37,733 bases of DNA from a bacterium (GCA_030427295.1 JAUHWS010000009.1:1-37733), one strand, 5' to 3'; numbered from the stretch's first letter, positions 10,801-19,473 are shown. The notes: a model not told the origin generated them from the letters alone. Translations and numbers: made by a program.

Positions 10801-11679
10801 AGTGATAGACAAATCAGTACCAGGGTCAACACTAATCGCTTGAGTTTGGCCACTCGTATCGGTCAACACACCATTTTGGCCATTTTCAATGTCAAAACTC
10901 CATCCTTCACCAGGGGTTTGATCATCGGTGGTTTGAGGATTACCATCTTCATCAATCACCTTATTGATGGTAACTGTTCCTCCACAAAGTTCAGTTGCCA
11001 AATCTTGAAGACTTTGACCCAATGCAGCAAAATTTGATGCATCATAAACCGCATCTGGACTAGAAATCGCTTCAAGGTTTGAGGTAGAAATATTATTACC
11101 AATACCCACGGCAATGATTCGTGCGCCCGCGCCCTTAACTTGGTTAGCCTCATTAATTGCTCGACTAATCGGACTACCAAATCCATTGTCCACGGTTGGG
11201 TTACCATCGGTCAACATCACAACCAGGTCAGCATTCTCTACCCGATTCGGCAGTAAAAGTCGGGATTCAAACAAGGCGTCTTCCCAGTTAGTGAAACCAC
11301 TACCACTAATTCCAGCAATGGCTCCAGCAGAACCGGTAAGAGATGACAAGTCATCTGTAAATGGTGATACCAGGTCAGCGGTTGTATCAAACTGAATCAA
11401 AGCAACTTCAGTCGGTGTACCTTGGAAAGCATTCACAAACGAATTAGCCGCGGTCTTCATCTGATTTAGCTCTGAAGTGCTAACACTAGAAGAAGTGTCA
11501 ATCGCAATGACCATATCCAAACCACAACTTGCCTCAAGCGTTGGATTAGGAGCTGGAGCAACTTGCGCTGTCACCATCAGAAAAATAAAAACGAACGCGA
11601 TCAGCGAACTGAGCAGCGTTGAAAAGATAAAGTAGGGCTTATAAAACAAAGCCTTCTTCATGGGTCCCTGGTGTGCCAT
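4897..11679 (-). CDS. Giant surface protein: VWA domain, 11 DUF11 repeats, SLH-like C terminus
   Basis: A 2260-aa exported protein, presumably displayed on the cell surface. In order: a short cytoplasmic start with LFYKPYF and a membrane segment (about 17-38); a von Willebrand A domain (about 52-230) with intact metal site (DTSSS at 61, T in GFTNW, D in MLTDG); a prealbumin/SpaA-like domain (about 232-340); 11 DUF11 repeats of roughly 115-130 aa (about 343-1950), each starting like ADLSITKTD.PDPV.AG; a P/S/G/E linker; and a C-terminal ~255 residues with three SLH-like units. A ~190-aa extra domain interrupts repeat 2. Most repeats carry a Cys pair; repeats 8 and 9 lack it. Start ATG 11679 is preferred because it shares the A-rich leader AAACAAAAATAAA with the next gene. 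Close paralogue of 11829-19424. Confidence 0.9.
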   Translation of the reverse strand: MAHQGPMKKALFYKPYFIFSTLLSSLIAFVFIFLMVTAQVAPAPNPTLEASCGLDMVIAIDTSSSVSTSELNQMKTAANSFVNAFQGTPTEVALIQFDTTADLVSPFTDDLSSLTGSAGAIAGISGSGFTNWEDALFESRLLLPNRVENADLVVMLTDGNPTVDNGFGSPISRAINEANQVKGAGARIIAVGIGNNISTSNLEAISSPDAVYDASNFAALGQSLQDLATELCGGTVTINKVIDEDGNPQTTDDQTPGEGWSFDIENGQNGVLTDTSGQTQAISVDPGTDLSITENPQEGYTVTQASCTGATSNGSQNGNAIEGLNIAADDIVSCTFYNTPNQTDLEITKTDNLDEVAAGGSLTYTIVVTNNGPTAVTNATVNDIFPVELGSPVWTCMADIGSSCGSSSVGGPLVDNTLTLQPGHSATYTVEAIVDSGFTGELSNTATVSTPLGVLDTNSDNNTATDTTEVVHGSDISVEKIGPAQVVGGNSIFYTLSVTNNGDSDATNVVVTDTLPGDVTFVSATPTQGSCSNATGVVTCDLGDIEAGTTHNILINVTSPSSGSGFVITPGGASGATKMMGVRFRSFNNTGAGEIYLGRGDLGVGANRVEQQYNWVKPSTNAFTFSYDPGTDDITATLGSNSPLVFNDVSQGAACPIEDVNVLEIGVLNRNNGTTVNLNNLTLTDAAGSTNLGSFDGGVGGDGSDDVQFWTGRFFDFSQAFTFSGEVEVDGTFSNSQELSRVDIQVMCEDAQTGDLENNVTVTADQPDPDTDNNTDSTTTGVITSDNEVDLSVTKTDSPDPVGGGDEVTYTITVENAGPDTATGVTLFDLLPSNAIYVGATPAGDCNNATGVVTCDLGDIPSGGSAVVTVTLQAQTASDAMDDITITNIAAVTTAGALDTNPDNNVAVQETTVTPNADLSVTKTDLQDPVAAGNTIEWVIIVTNDGPNAAQGVTLNDLIPAGVSVTNVTTTQGSCTQGSTGVSCNLGDMNAGATANVTVTADVASSVAHQTVLENTVTVDSNTFDSNPNDNTTIEPTTVLSQFDLSIVKEDLVDPVIAGETETYEITVTNNGPSDAQNVLVTDLFPPQGVVTSMTPSQGSCTTPTGPSGGTGSCQLGTMAVGATATITVEMDVQSNANPFSTVDNVARVSSNDGVEIYPYDNADIATFLVLTETDISVEKVDTTDPVVAGGSLTYIVTVSNNGPSDAQNVVMTDTLPAGVTFVSATPDNASACDEVTGLVTCNLGNVAAGTSVNTMIIVDVPASTPAGCDQEGEELTNVASATTETEDSDMSNNDGSTSTEMTCVDAEADLSITKSDSADPIRAGDSLTYTLEVTNGGPSDAQDVTVTDLLPAFTDFVSATSTQGSCSYATGVATCDLGTVAAGASVTITITATPLTDGMTAGPVLIQNSASVNSSSTLDPNSQNNFDTENTVVLPKADFSITKTDNPDPVVAGDQLTYTLTVTNNGPSSVIGSSVLDTLPLGLAVDSVSSSQGIALNLGNTIVAFPGKLDSGSSMTITIVANVSGAFPDGTVIDNTALLFVPFGVLDPVLDNNVDTEDTTIVKNADLEMVKDGPLSVVAGEEFDYTLVMTNNGPANATGVIVTDTLPPEVTFVDADPDQGTYTGGTTGTITWDVGNVSSGDSVTMTITVAVAPDAQNGDVYTNTAVVEGNEIDPNPSNNTGESATVISEVIRQSDLSIEKTDDPDPVYAGQTLTYTLTAMNAGPSVADNVIVVDTLPSSVTLDSATPDQGTCGVNPAGKLRCELGTMNVGDTVNITVTVTPNEAGTIKNRVRIRTKKSEDTNKENNRDSEKTEVKATADLQIQKIDLQDPVNAGENIIYLVIVTNNGPTPSSGVVMTDNLPSGTTLVNYFESQGTCTPNATGTELVCDIGYLDVGASANVEIVVSTSPNDPNAVVRVNTATVTCEGDPEPMLADDDQVYIQEQGVCGPDTNQDNNTATEETTIVNSTPPPTSGGGVPDLPSGSGQLLEPEPEVVETAPVAEAIERSSCLTFDSSRQRTFTDLENVPSLWKRGIEGLKFTKVISSGDFVIDGSGLGPNDAGVETAEAKPFVPLNRLEMLKVIMLSHCLEIKDRSGETTRIDGTPMYNFNDAAQDEAFRAAFPGENFLPDHTGNEDLDYLRDVAYSALYYTVFDGTRERNAELFRPVTVSEFVKVMSRIRYLVEGKPPIQEDPGDQFWLPFYEVADEIGISGDFLADERTRDDAIRAETFYEIFNSSIKTGELYLEEVREEARRFLETGVL

Positions 11680-11719
11680 TTTATTTTTGTTTATTAAAAT
11701 ATTTTTTGGTTTTCACACT

Positions 11720-11748
11720 ATTCTAACATCTTTTTAACATATCAGCAA
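11720..11748 (-). promoter_or_regulatory. Candidate promoter of the VWA/DUF11 gene
   Basis: On the minus strand, TTGCTG (11743-11748), a 17-bp spacer and TAGAAT (11720-11725). The -10 is good, the -35 weak. It lies between the upstream terminator and ATG 11679, leaving a leader of about 35 nt. Confidence 0.45.
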
Positions 11749-11769
11749 TGATCATGTATTAAATATTTT

Positions 11770-11812
11770 TAAAAAACAATTTAAAAACCCCTCAAAAGAA
11801 TGAGGGGTTTTT
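11770..11812 (-). terminator. Rho-independent terminator of the GEVED/DUF11 gene
   Basis: A 12-bp perfect stem (11783-11794 with 11801-11812, core CCCCTCA/TGAGGGG) with a 6-nt loop. Read on the minus strand it ends in TTTTT followed by more T-rich sequence. It sits 17 bp past the stop of the 11829-19424 gene, so the two giant genes are transcribed separately. Confidence 0.85.
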
Positions 11813-11828
11813 AATGATGATTCAATCA

Positions 11829-14800
11829 TTAGTTAGGCAAAGCGCCTGTTTCTAGGTAATTTTGAACCTCAACCTTGGTTTCTGGAAGGTAAAGATCACT
11901 GGTGTTTGCGATCGACTTAGCCGTTTCAAGGAAGGCTTCACCCCGCCTTGTTTGCTCGAAGACGCGGTTGTCAGCCAAGAAATCAGCAGAGATACCTAAA
12001 CCAGTCGCCACATCATAGAACGGATGCCAGAACTCATCTCCTGGATCCTCAGCTGTAGCCGGCTTACCTTCAACCAGTTCACGCGTTCGAGTGAAGATCT
12101 TCACAAACTCAGCAATGGTTGCAGGACGGAGAAGTTCAGCATTACGTTCACGCGTTCCATCAATCAACGTGTAATAGAACGCTGAGTAGCCAATATCACG
12201 CAAGTCATCCAAGCGTTGATCCCCAGAGTGATTTGGCAGGAGGTTAGCGCCTGGGAAAGTACCCTGGAAGTCTGCTTGTTGACCATCCCGGAAGGTATAC
12301 CAATCACTGCCATCAATACGCTGAGTTTCAGCACTACGATCCTTGATTTCAAGACAGTGAGCATTCATGATAACCTTCAACATGGCGGCCCGTGTCATCA
12401 AATTGTATGGCATCACCTCAGCCTCAACCACAGACTCATCTTCAGGACCAAGCCCCATACCATCAATGATGTATTCGCCATTACTGGTCAAAAAGGTGTA
12501 CTTAAGCACCTCAGTCGAACGTCGCCATGGACTGGCCACTCCTTCTAGATCCGTGAAGACTCGATCCCGTTGGGTGTTCCAATCCAGACAAGACGTGCGA
12601 ATCACAGTTGGCAATTCTGGAGTAGGCTCTGGTTCTGGAGTAGGCTCTGGCGTTCCTCCACCAGTTTGTCGCGGAGGCGTTCCTCCAGTGGTTGGAGGAG
12701 GAGTCGGATTGATGACTGTTGTTTGTTCAGAATCAAAATTGTTCTCCTCATCTTGATCCGGAGTACATGGGATGTTAAATCCATAAACATCATCGTCATC
12801 GTCATCGTTCATCGGCTGGTCATCGTCATCTGGAAGGGGACCTTCATCATCACAGTAGACAGAGACATTATTCACTCGAACCACCGCATTTGGATCGGAT
12901 TCTGAAGTAAGAACGGTGATCTCAACGGTCGCTGAGGCCCCATTGGCCAAGAATCCAATCTGGCAGGTAATATCGCCCGTGACCTCAGAACAAGAACCTT
13001 GAGTCGTGATCACATCCACAAAGGTCGTACCGGATGGGATGGTATCATTCAAAACCACATTAGGACTATCAGACGGACCATTGTTCGTGACCAAAATGCT
13101 GTAATTGATAGGGTCTCCGGCTTGAACAGGATCCTGAAGGTCTGACTTGTTCACAGAAAGGTCAGTTTGAGCAATCACAAGCGTGTTTTCCTCAGCGTAG
13201 TTATTTTCCTCATCCGGATCTGAAGTTGATTCATCAGAAGTCGTCACCTGAGCCGCATTTGTGATGACGGTTTCGTGTGGAGTAAGATCAGAAATTTGAA
13301 CTTGAATGACAATATCCACCATGTCACCTCGATTGAGGGTACCCAAATCACAAGTCACCGTACCAGCCGCCTCAGAACAACTTCCCTGCTCAGGAACCGC
13401 AGTTACAAAGGAGGCCTCGGTAGGAAGGGTATCAATCATGACCACATTCGCTACGGCAGACGGACCGAGGTTTTCAACCGTAATACCGTAGTGCATGGTA
13501 TCCCCTGCGATCACAGGATCCACACTATCGGTCTTGGTCACAGAAAGATCGGCAACCGGTCTAACAACGGTGGATTCTTCATCAGAATTGTTTTCAAGAT
13601 TTGGATCAGTCGTTCCTCCAGAACTGACCGAAACCTCGTTGGTGATTTCAAAGACACCCGTCGTTTCACCATCGGAAAGTGGAGCGCCAACAATCGTCAC
13701 CTCAACGGAGCCAGAAGCCACAATGGTGCCAAAGTTACAACTCACGAACCCTGGAATAATATTAGAACAAGCGCCTTGAGTCGTACTGAGAGACGTGACA
13801 TCAAAGTCTGCCGGAAGCAAGTCTGCCAAACTGACATCAAGCGCGTCAGATGGACCATTATTATCAACCGAGATGGTATAGGTTAGACTTTCACCCGCCC
13901 GAACCGGATCAGGACTATCAGACTTGGTGACCGAAAGGTCAGCTTCTGTAGACACATCAGAATTCACCGTTGCCGCTTCTCCATAGTTGTTGGCTGGATT
14001 TGAATCCGGTTGATCGCCTGTCACCTCAGCCGTATTAATCAACACCGCACCATTTTGAGTGGAGGATGGCACTTGGACTTCAATCGAAATGCTTTCAAAG
14101 TCTTCCGCAGCAATGTTGCCCAGGTTACAGGTAACGGTACCAGACACCTCAGAACAACTACCCTGACTTGGAGTGGCCGAAACAAAGTTCGTTCCAGCAG
14201 GCAAAGTATCGGTCACTGTCACGCCAGTCGCATCCGAAGGACCATTGTTGGTCACTGCAAGGCTGTAAACAAGGTTATTACCCGCAATAACATTTGGAGG
14301 ACCATCCTTAGTGATTTCAAGATCCGTCTCAGCAATCACCGTGGTATCGGTCGTAGCCGTATTATTATCTTCATTTGGATCAGACGCCACTTGGTCAGAC
14401 GTGAAGACCTGCGCCGTATTGTCAATGACAGTTTCTGCCGGAGTGGCTGAATTAACCGTTGCAACAACAGTGATATTTGCCATTCCTCCGGAATTGAGTG
14501 TCCCCAAACTACACGTGAGGAAATTCGCAGCTTCGGTACAACTTCCTTGAGTGGGAGTCGCGCTCACAAAATCAAGATTAGCCCCCAAGCCATCGGTCAC
14601 CACGACATTTCCTACCGCAGATGGACCGGCATTAGCCACTGAAATAGTGTAAGTTAAATTTTCACCCGCTACCACAGGGTCAGGACTGTCAGTTTTAGTG
14701 ATGGCGAGATCCGCTACCGGTACCACAGTGGTTTCTTGAGAGGCGGTATTGTCAGCTTCGTTAGGATCAGAGGTGTCTTCAGACGCCACGGAAGCCGTGT

Positions 14801-17800
14801 TATTAATGATCACATTACCTGTCGTTTGACCGTCTGTCAGAGGAATGACGGTGATCGTGACATTATAGTTTGCTCCAGCAGCAATGGTACCTGCATCACA
14901 AGTCACAATGCCCATGGCTTCAGAACAATCGCCGGCAGGAGTCGCACTCACAAAAGTCGTGTTGGCCGGAAGCATGTCCGTGACCGTAACATTCGTCGCA
15001 TCAGATGGACCACCGTTGGTCACTTGAAGGGTGTAAGTCAATTCTTGACCCGCTCGAACCGGATCAGGACTGTCAGTTTTAGTGATAGAAAGATCAGCCG
15101 ACGTCGTCACCACCGTAACGGTCGTAGCAAAGACCCCTTGATTATTAGCCGTGTTTGGATCAGTTTCGTTACCCGATACCGAAGAAGTATTGGTGAGCTC
15201 AGTACCACTTGAGGTAGAGGCAGGGACTATCACTTGAACGAGTACATTCGCCACACCACCCACAGCCAAGTCACCCATATCACAAGTGATCACACCCGTC
15301 ACCTGACCACAGCTGCCTTGACTTGGAATGGCGGAAACATAAGTCACACCAGCAGGCAAGGTGTCAGTCACTGTTACCCCAGTGGCATTCGAAGGCCCGT
15401 TGTTTTCCACAGAAAGCGTGTAATTGACTAAGCCACCAGCAACCACTTCATCAGGACCATCTTTAGTGATCGAAAGATCTGCTTCCGCAGTAATGAGCGT
15501 AGCTTGATTGGCCGTATTATTGGCTTGATTTGGATCGGTTTGATCCGCTGTTACTGTCACTGAATTATTGATCATAGTTTGATCAGGAACAGCGGCAGAA
15601 ACAGTACCCGTGATCTGAATCGTGGCCGAAGCACCCGCTGCCAAGCTACCCAAATCACAAGTTACCGGACCGGTCGCATCGGTACAACTACCTTGACTTG
15701 GAGTCGCACTACCAAAGCTAACCGCCACAGGAAGGGTATCTGTAATCGAAACACCCGTCGCATCTGAGGAGCCATTATTCGTCACCACAATATCGTAAGT
15801 AATGGTTTGACCTGCCACCACTGGATCTTGAGCATCGGTCTTGGTCACAGAAAGATCAGCTTGAGCCAAAACACCCGTCGTCTCTGTAGCAGAGTTATTG
15901 TCTCCATTATTGTCATAGGTGTCAGAAGAAACACTAGCTGTGTTCTCAAGCGTAACTGTATCTGGAGTGGAAGCGTCCACAAGCGTTTCAATAATGACCG
16001 AAACCGTCTGACCGCTATTCACAACTCCAAAATCACAATCCACTGAGCCAGCCGGAGTAGAACAGGTCCCTTGACTTGGTGTCGCTCCAACGTAGGTAAG
16101 ATTTGTATCAAGTGCATCAATAATAGATACCCCTTCAGCCGCTGTCGGACCGTTGTTGGTCACCGTAACGGTATAAGTGAGGGTTTCACCCGCCACCACA
16201 GGATCAGGACTGTCAGTTTTAGTGATGGAGAGATCTGCTACAGGAGAAACCGTTGTTTCTTCAGAAGCTGTATTGTTATCTTGATTTGGATCGGACGTAT
16301 CAGAAGAACTGGCCGAAGCCGTGTTATTGATGAGTACATCACCGGTGGTTTGGCCATCGGTCAATGGAATGACCGTAATAGTCACATCATAAGTGGCCGT
16401 TGGAGAAATTGTGCCCGCATCACAGGTCACAATTCCCATAGAGTGAGCACAATCTCCGGCAGGCGTCGCACTGACAAAAGTTGTGTTGGCAGGCAGCATG
16501 TCGGTGACCGTTACATTCGTCGCATCGGATGGACCACCATTGGTCACCTGAAGCGTGTAGGTCAGTTCAGCACCAGCCCGGACTGGATCAAGGCTGTCAG
16601 TTTTAGTGATCGAAAGATCGGCCGACGTTGTCACCACAGTTACCGTGGTAGCAAAAACACCACTATTATTTTCATTATTTTGATCAGGTTCATTCCCCGT
16701 CACTGAAGAAGTATTGGTAAGATCAGTCCCATCAGAAGTCGAGGCAGGAACTGACACTTGAATCAACACATTCGCCACACCATCATCAGCCATGTCACCC
16801 ATGTTACAAGTGATCACACCTGTGGCATGTGAACAACTACCCTGACTTGGTGTTGCCGAAACAAAGGTCACGCCAGCTGGCAAGGTGTCTGAAACCGTCA
16901 CTCCTGTCGCGTCAGAAGGACCATTATTAACAACAGAAAGCGTGTAGTTAACAACTCCACCCGCTACCACCTCTGCGGGACCATCTTTGGTAATGGCAAG
17001 GTCGGTTTGAGGAGTCAATTCAGTGGTGTCTGTGGCAGTATTGTTAGCCGCATTAATCTCAGTGACAGCTGCAGGTGCAGCCACGGTCACTGTGTTAGAA
17101 AGTGGCCCAGCCGCATCAGTCGCTGAAGATTGAATATCAGCTGAGACCGTATACGTCACCGTTCCACCAGACAAAAGGTCGACAGAACTATCACTCAAGG
17201 CCGCTCCAATGCCTGAACCACCACAACTTGAACCCAAGGTCGCTGAACAGGTCCAGCTAATATTTTCTAGTTCAGTGATAGGGAAGTTATCAGTCACAGT
17301 CGCTCCCGTCACATTGGTAGGACCAGCATTAGTCACTTCCATAGTATAGGTAATAGGAGTACCCGGAACCGCTGAGCTTTGGCCGTCGGTTTTAGTCACT
17401 GATAAATCAGCTTGTTGGTCGACCGTAACGGCATAGTCTTCGACCTCACCATCCGCTGCCACACCCGTATAAGTGAGACCAGAAGTGCTACTCAATCGGA
17501 AACGAGTAAAGGTTGTGCCAAGGAAAGCGTCTTGAGGAATCGTGAGAGGAATAGCATTAGAACCAGAAGTCACTGCCACATCTGTGGCAAATTGTTCTCC
17601 AACGTCAGCCCAATCCCCATCACCATTAAAGTCAAACCAAGCATTCAAGAAACCAGAACCAGAAGCAGTCACTGTGACCGAAGTCGTACTTCCTGCTGCC
17701 AAGGTCGCCGCTGCAAAGGTCACCCCATCTTCATCCCCAGGGCCTGCCGTCCCATCGTCCCCCTGAGCCAAAGGATCAGGCTGACCATCGAGCTCAGCAT

Positions 17801-19424
17801 CGACAGACGCCCCCATATAAAGCGGACCAACCAAATGACTGGCTCCATTATTTGCTGACAAAGTAGGGTAAGTAGGGTCAGGTGCATCCCCAAAGTCATA
17901 AAGCACTTCTTCAACCGTCACACGAGTAGCCCCAGCAGCCAAACAAGTGTTCGCTCCCCCATCAGTCGTACACTGAGACAATTGAGTATTTGGCAATTGA
18001 ATCGTGGTCGCCGACGCCTGGTTGTCGTAATCTCCGGTGGCCGCATAAGTCACCCGATATTTAACGGTAATCGTATCATACAAAGCCGTGGTAGAAGAAC
18101 CCAGTGCATGAAGCGATGGATTGGTCACCGTAATGGTACCGGCTGGACTGGCTGCATTATCATAATTGGCCTCAACTCCACAAAGCGTTGGATCGGTTGT
18201 ACAAGAAGCTGCATTGGCATCTGGACTATCGGTTGCATTAGATAAATTGTACGTCGACGGACTGGAGGTGCCAAAGCTCACTTGAATACCACTGCCCACT
18301 CCATACGCATCCGGAACAAAGGAAGCACCGGTCGGCAATGGATCAGAAATGGTAATACCCGTCATTGAACTGGCATTGTTCTGCATCGTCACCGTATACT
18401 CAATCACATCCCCTGTTTCAAGCGAACCACCATTCAAATCAGTCGCTGTTTTTTCTAAATCGTAAGTTGGGTTGCGGAAAACCACTGGATCCAAAGGTCC
18501 ATTCAAGCTATCTTTTTTGAAAACATCGTTTCCATTGTCTGAGGTACTATAATCCACCACCGTCACTGCATCTCCTTCACAAAGCATTTGAGTTCCCATC
18601 GGGTCTTGGAAGTCAGTGAAAGGCACTTGGAAATCTAAGAAGTATTCAGTTGAACTACCCAAAATGCCATTTTCAGGCGTTGGGGTGACCCGAACCAACG
18701 TGTCAGAAACAGGAGAAATACCCAGTGGATTAACGTATGTACTAATGATTGTATCAGCCGTACCCACAGTGCTATTTCCATCCCCCTCATAAATCACCGA
18801 AAGGGTATCATTGGCACTCGAGGTTCCAGACCCACCCGTCAAACGAACATAGAAATTTGGCGTCCCACTCTGATCGATATCAAAAGTAGCAAACCATGAG
18901 TTCGTTTTTAGATCATCTCCATCAGACGAAAGCGGATTATCAGCCAAGCGAATCCTAAAGAACAAATGGTCGTCAGACACATTGGTACAAAGAGAAGAAT
19001 CGTTGTTCACATCTTTAAAGAAAATTGCCCCTGAATAGGTTTCAGCAGGGGTTGCGAAACCAGATGTGGTTCGAGGCTGAATATCTCCAGCAGCTGCAAA
19101 ACCACCACCCGTTTGGTCATTGATGTAACCCGGATTGTAGCGGGTGACATTACATTTAGCCATTGAACCAATATCGTTCTCACCAGAAGGGTTAGCAGAA
19201 CCAAAAGAAGGATCTTCACAAGGACCAGATGTCTCATGGTCAGTGACCACTTGACCGTCTTTAGTGAGCAAGATCCATTCGTTGTTGGCAGGCCAAGCTT
19301 CAAAAAGCGCAGCACCTGCAAATAAGAAAATAAGGACCAATGCAACCAAGACCGTTACAAGGGTGGTGACCCAAAAGTAAGGCTTGTGGAAGAAAGACCA
19401 CTTTGAAGATGAACGATGATTCAT
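11829..19424 (-). CDS. Giant surface protein: GEVED domain, about 13 DUF11 repeats, SLH-like C terminus
   Basis: About 2531 aa from ATG 19424. That start is chosen over in-frame codons up to 19481 because the resulting N terminus (FFHKPYF then a membrane segment, about 13-40) matches the neighbouring paralogue, as does the A-rich leader. In order: a unique ~280-aa N-terminal domain; one divergent DUF11-like unit; a GEVED-type domain (about 506-668, WFDFNGDGDW and DGEVEDYAV); 12 DUF11 units; an Asp-rich loop in the last one; a T/P/E-rich linker; and ~250 C-terminal residues with three SLH-like units closely matching the neighbour (shared IDGTRERNAEL and HCLEIKDRS). DUF11 domains are typically extracellular immunoglobulin-like modules; here they probably form a long stalk. 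Cys pairs in most repeats suggest disulfides. Confidence 0.9.
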   Translation of the reverse strand: MNHRSSSKWSFFHKPYFWVTTLVTVLVALVLIFLFAGAALFEAWPANNEWILLTKDGQVVTDHETSGPCEDPSFGSANPSGENDIGSMAKCNVTRYNPGYINDQTGGGFAAAGDIQPRTTSGFATPAETYSGAIFFKDVNNDSSLCTNVSDDHLFFRIRLADNPLSSDGDDLKTNSWFATFDIDQSGTPNFYVRLTGGSGTSSANDTLSVIYEGDGNSTVGTADTIISTYVNPLGISPVSDTLVRVTPTPENGILGSSTEYFLDFQVPFTDFQDPMGTQMLCEGDAVTVVDYSTSDNGNDVFKKDSLNGPLDPVVFRNPTYDLEKTATDLNGGSLETGDVIEYTVTMQNNASSMTGITISDPLPTGASFVPDAYGVGSGIQVSFGTSSPSTYNLSNATDSPDANAASCTTDPTLCGVEANYDNAASPAGTITVTNPSLHALGSSTTALYDTITVKYRVTYAATGDYDNQASATTIQLPNTQLSQCTTDGGANTCLAAGATRVTVEEVLYDFGDAPDPTYPTLSANNGASHLVGPLYMGASVDAELDGQPDPLAQGDDGTAGPGDEDGVTFAAATLAAGSTTSVTVTASGSGFLNAWFDFNGDGDWADVGEQFATDVAVTSGSNAIPLTIPQDAFLGTTFTRFRLSSTSGLTYTGVAADGEVEDYAVTVDQQADLSVTKTDGQSSAVPGTPITYTMEVTNAGPTNVTGATVTDNFPITELENISWTCSATLGSSCGGSGIGAALSDSSVDLLSGGTVTYTVSADIQSSATDAAGPLSNTVTVAAPAAVTEINAANNTATDTTELTPQTDLAITKDGPAEVVAGGVVNYTLSVVNNGPSDATGVTVSDTLPAGVTFVSATPSQGSCSHATGVITCNMGDMADDGVANVLIQVSVPASTSDGTDLTNTSSVTGNEPDQNNENNSGVFATTVTVVTTSADLSITKTDSLDPVRAGAELTYTLQVTNGGPSDATNVTVTDMLPANTTFVSATPAGDCAHSMGIVTCDAGTISPTATYDVTITVIPLTDGQTTGDVLINNTASASSSDTSDPNQDNNTASEETTVSPVADLSITKTDSPDPVVAGETLTYTVTVTNNGPTAAEGVSIIDALDTNLTYVGATPSQGTCSTPAGSVDCDFGVVNSGQTVSVIIETLVDASTPDTVTLENTASVSSDTYDNNGDNNSATETTGVLAQADLSVTKTDAQDPVVAGQTITYDIVVTNNGSSDATGVSITDTLPVAVSFGSATPSQGSCTDATGPVTCDLGSLAAGASATIQITGTVSAAVPDQTMINNSVTVTADQTDPNQANNTANQATLITAEADLSITKDGPDEVVAGGLVNYTLSVENNGPSNATGVTVTDTLPAGVTYVSAIPSQGSCGQVTGVITCDMGDLAVGGVANVLVQVIVPASTSSGTELTNTSSVSGNETDPNTANNQGVFATTVTVVTTSADLSITKTDSPDPVRAGQELTYTLQVTNGGPSDATNVTVTDMLPANTTFVSATPAGDCSEAMGIVTCDAGTIAAGANYNVTITVIPLTDGQTTGNVIINNTASVASEDTSDPNEADNTASQETTVVPVADLAITKTDSPDPVVAGENLTYTISVANAGPSAVGNVVVTDGLGANLDFVSATPTQGSCTEAANFLTCSLGTLNSGGMANITVVATVNSATPAETVIDNTAQVFTSDQVASDPNEDNNTATTDTTVIAETDLEITKDGPPNVIAGNNLVYSLAVTNNGPSDATGVTVTDTLPAGTNFVSATPSQGSCSEVSGTVTCNLGNIAAEDFESISIEVQVPSSTQNGAVLINTAEVTGDQPDSNPANNYGEAATVNSDVSTEADLSVTKSDSPDPVRAGESLTYTISVDNNGPSDALDVSLADLLPADFDVTSLSTTQGACSNIIPGFVSCNFGTIVASGSVEVTIVGAPLSDGETTGVFEITNEVSVSSGGTTDPNLENNSDEESTVVRPVADLSVTKTDSVDPVIAGDTMHYGITVENLGPSAVANVVMIDTLPTEASFVTAVPEQGSCSEAAGTVTCDLGTLNRGDMVDIVIQVQISDLTPHETVITNAAQVTTSDESTSDPDEENNYAEENTLVIAQTDLSVNKSDLQDPVQAGDPINYSILVTNNGPSDSPNVVLNDTIPSGTTFVDVITTQGSCSEVTGDITCQIGFLANGASATVEITVLTSESDPNAVVRVNNVSVYCDDEGPLPDDDDQPMNDDDDDDVYGFNIPCTPDQDEENNFDSEQTTVINPTPPPTTGGTPPRQTGGGTPEPTPEPEPTPELPTVIRTSCLDWNTQRDRVFTDLEGVASPWRRSTEVLKYTFLTSNGEYIIDGMGLGPEDESVVEAEVMPYNLMTRAAMLKVIMNAHCLEIKDRSAETQRIDGSDWYTFRDGQQADFQGTFPGANLLPNHSGDQRLDDLRDIGYSAFYYTLIDGTRERNAELLRPATIAEFVKIFTRTRELVEGKPATAEDPGDEFWHPFYDVATGLGISADFLADNRVFEQTRRGEAFLETAKSIANTSDLYLPETKVEVQNYLETGALPN
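14725..15482 (-). repeat. Internal duplication, downstream copy (two DUF11 units)
   Basis: This segment encodes the pair of units beginning ADLSITKDGPDEVVAGG and the following PVRAGQEL unit. It matches 16249-17006 at an offset of exactly 1524 nt (508 codons, four DUF11 units), with near-identical protein over long stretches such as GVFATTVTVVTTSADLSITK. Edges are approximate. Confidence 0.75.
16249..17006 (-). repeat. Internal duplication, upstream copy (two DUF11 units)
   Basis: Partner of 14725-15482. It encodes the TDLAITKDGPAEVVAGG unit plus the PVRAGAEL unit. A third, more diverged copy of the same unit order follows around 13590-14330, so the protein grew by copying blocks of units rather than single units. 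Confidence 0.75.
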
Positions 19425-19467
19425 TTTGTTTTTTGTTTTAATACTCAAAGTAAGTATCTCACCAATC

Positions 19468-19473
19468 ATTATA
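19468..19473 (-). promoter_or_regulatory. Candidate -10 box for the GEVED/DUF11 gene
   Basis: TATAAT on the minus strand, 44 bp before ATG 19424. No convincing -35 hexamer sits 16-18 bp upstream (ATTAAT at best), so this is a weak call. Confidence 0.35.
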
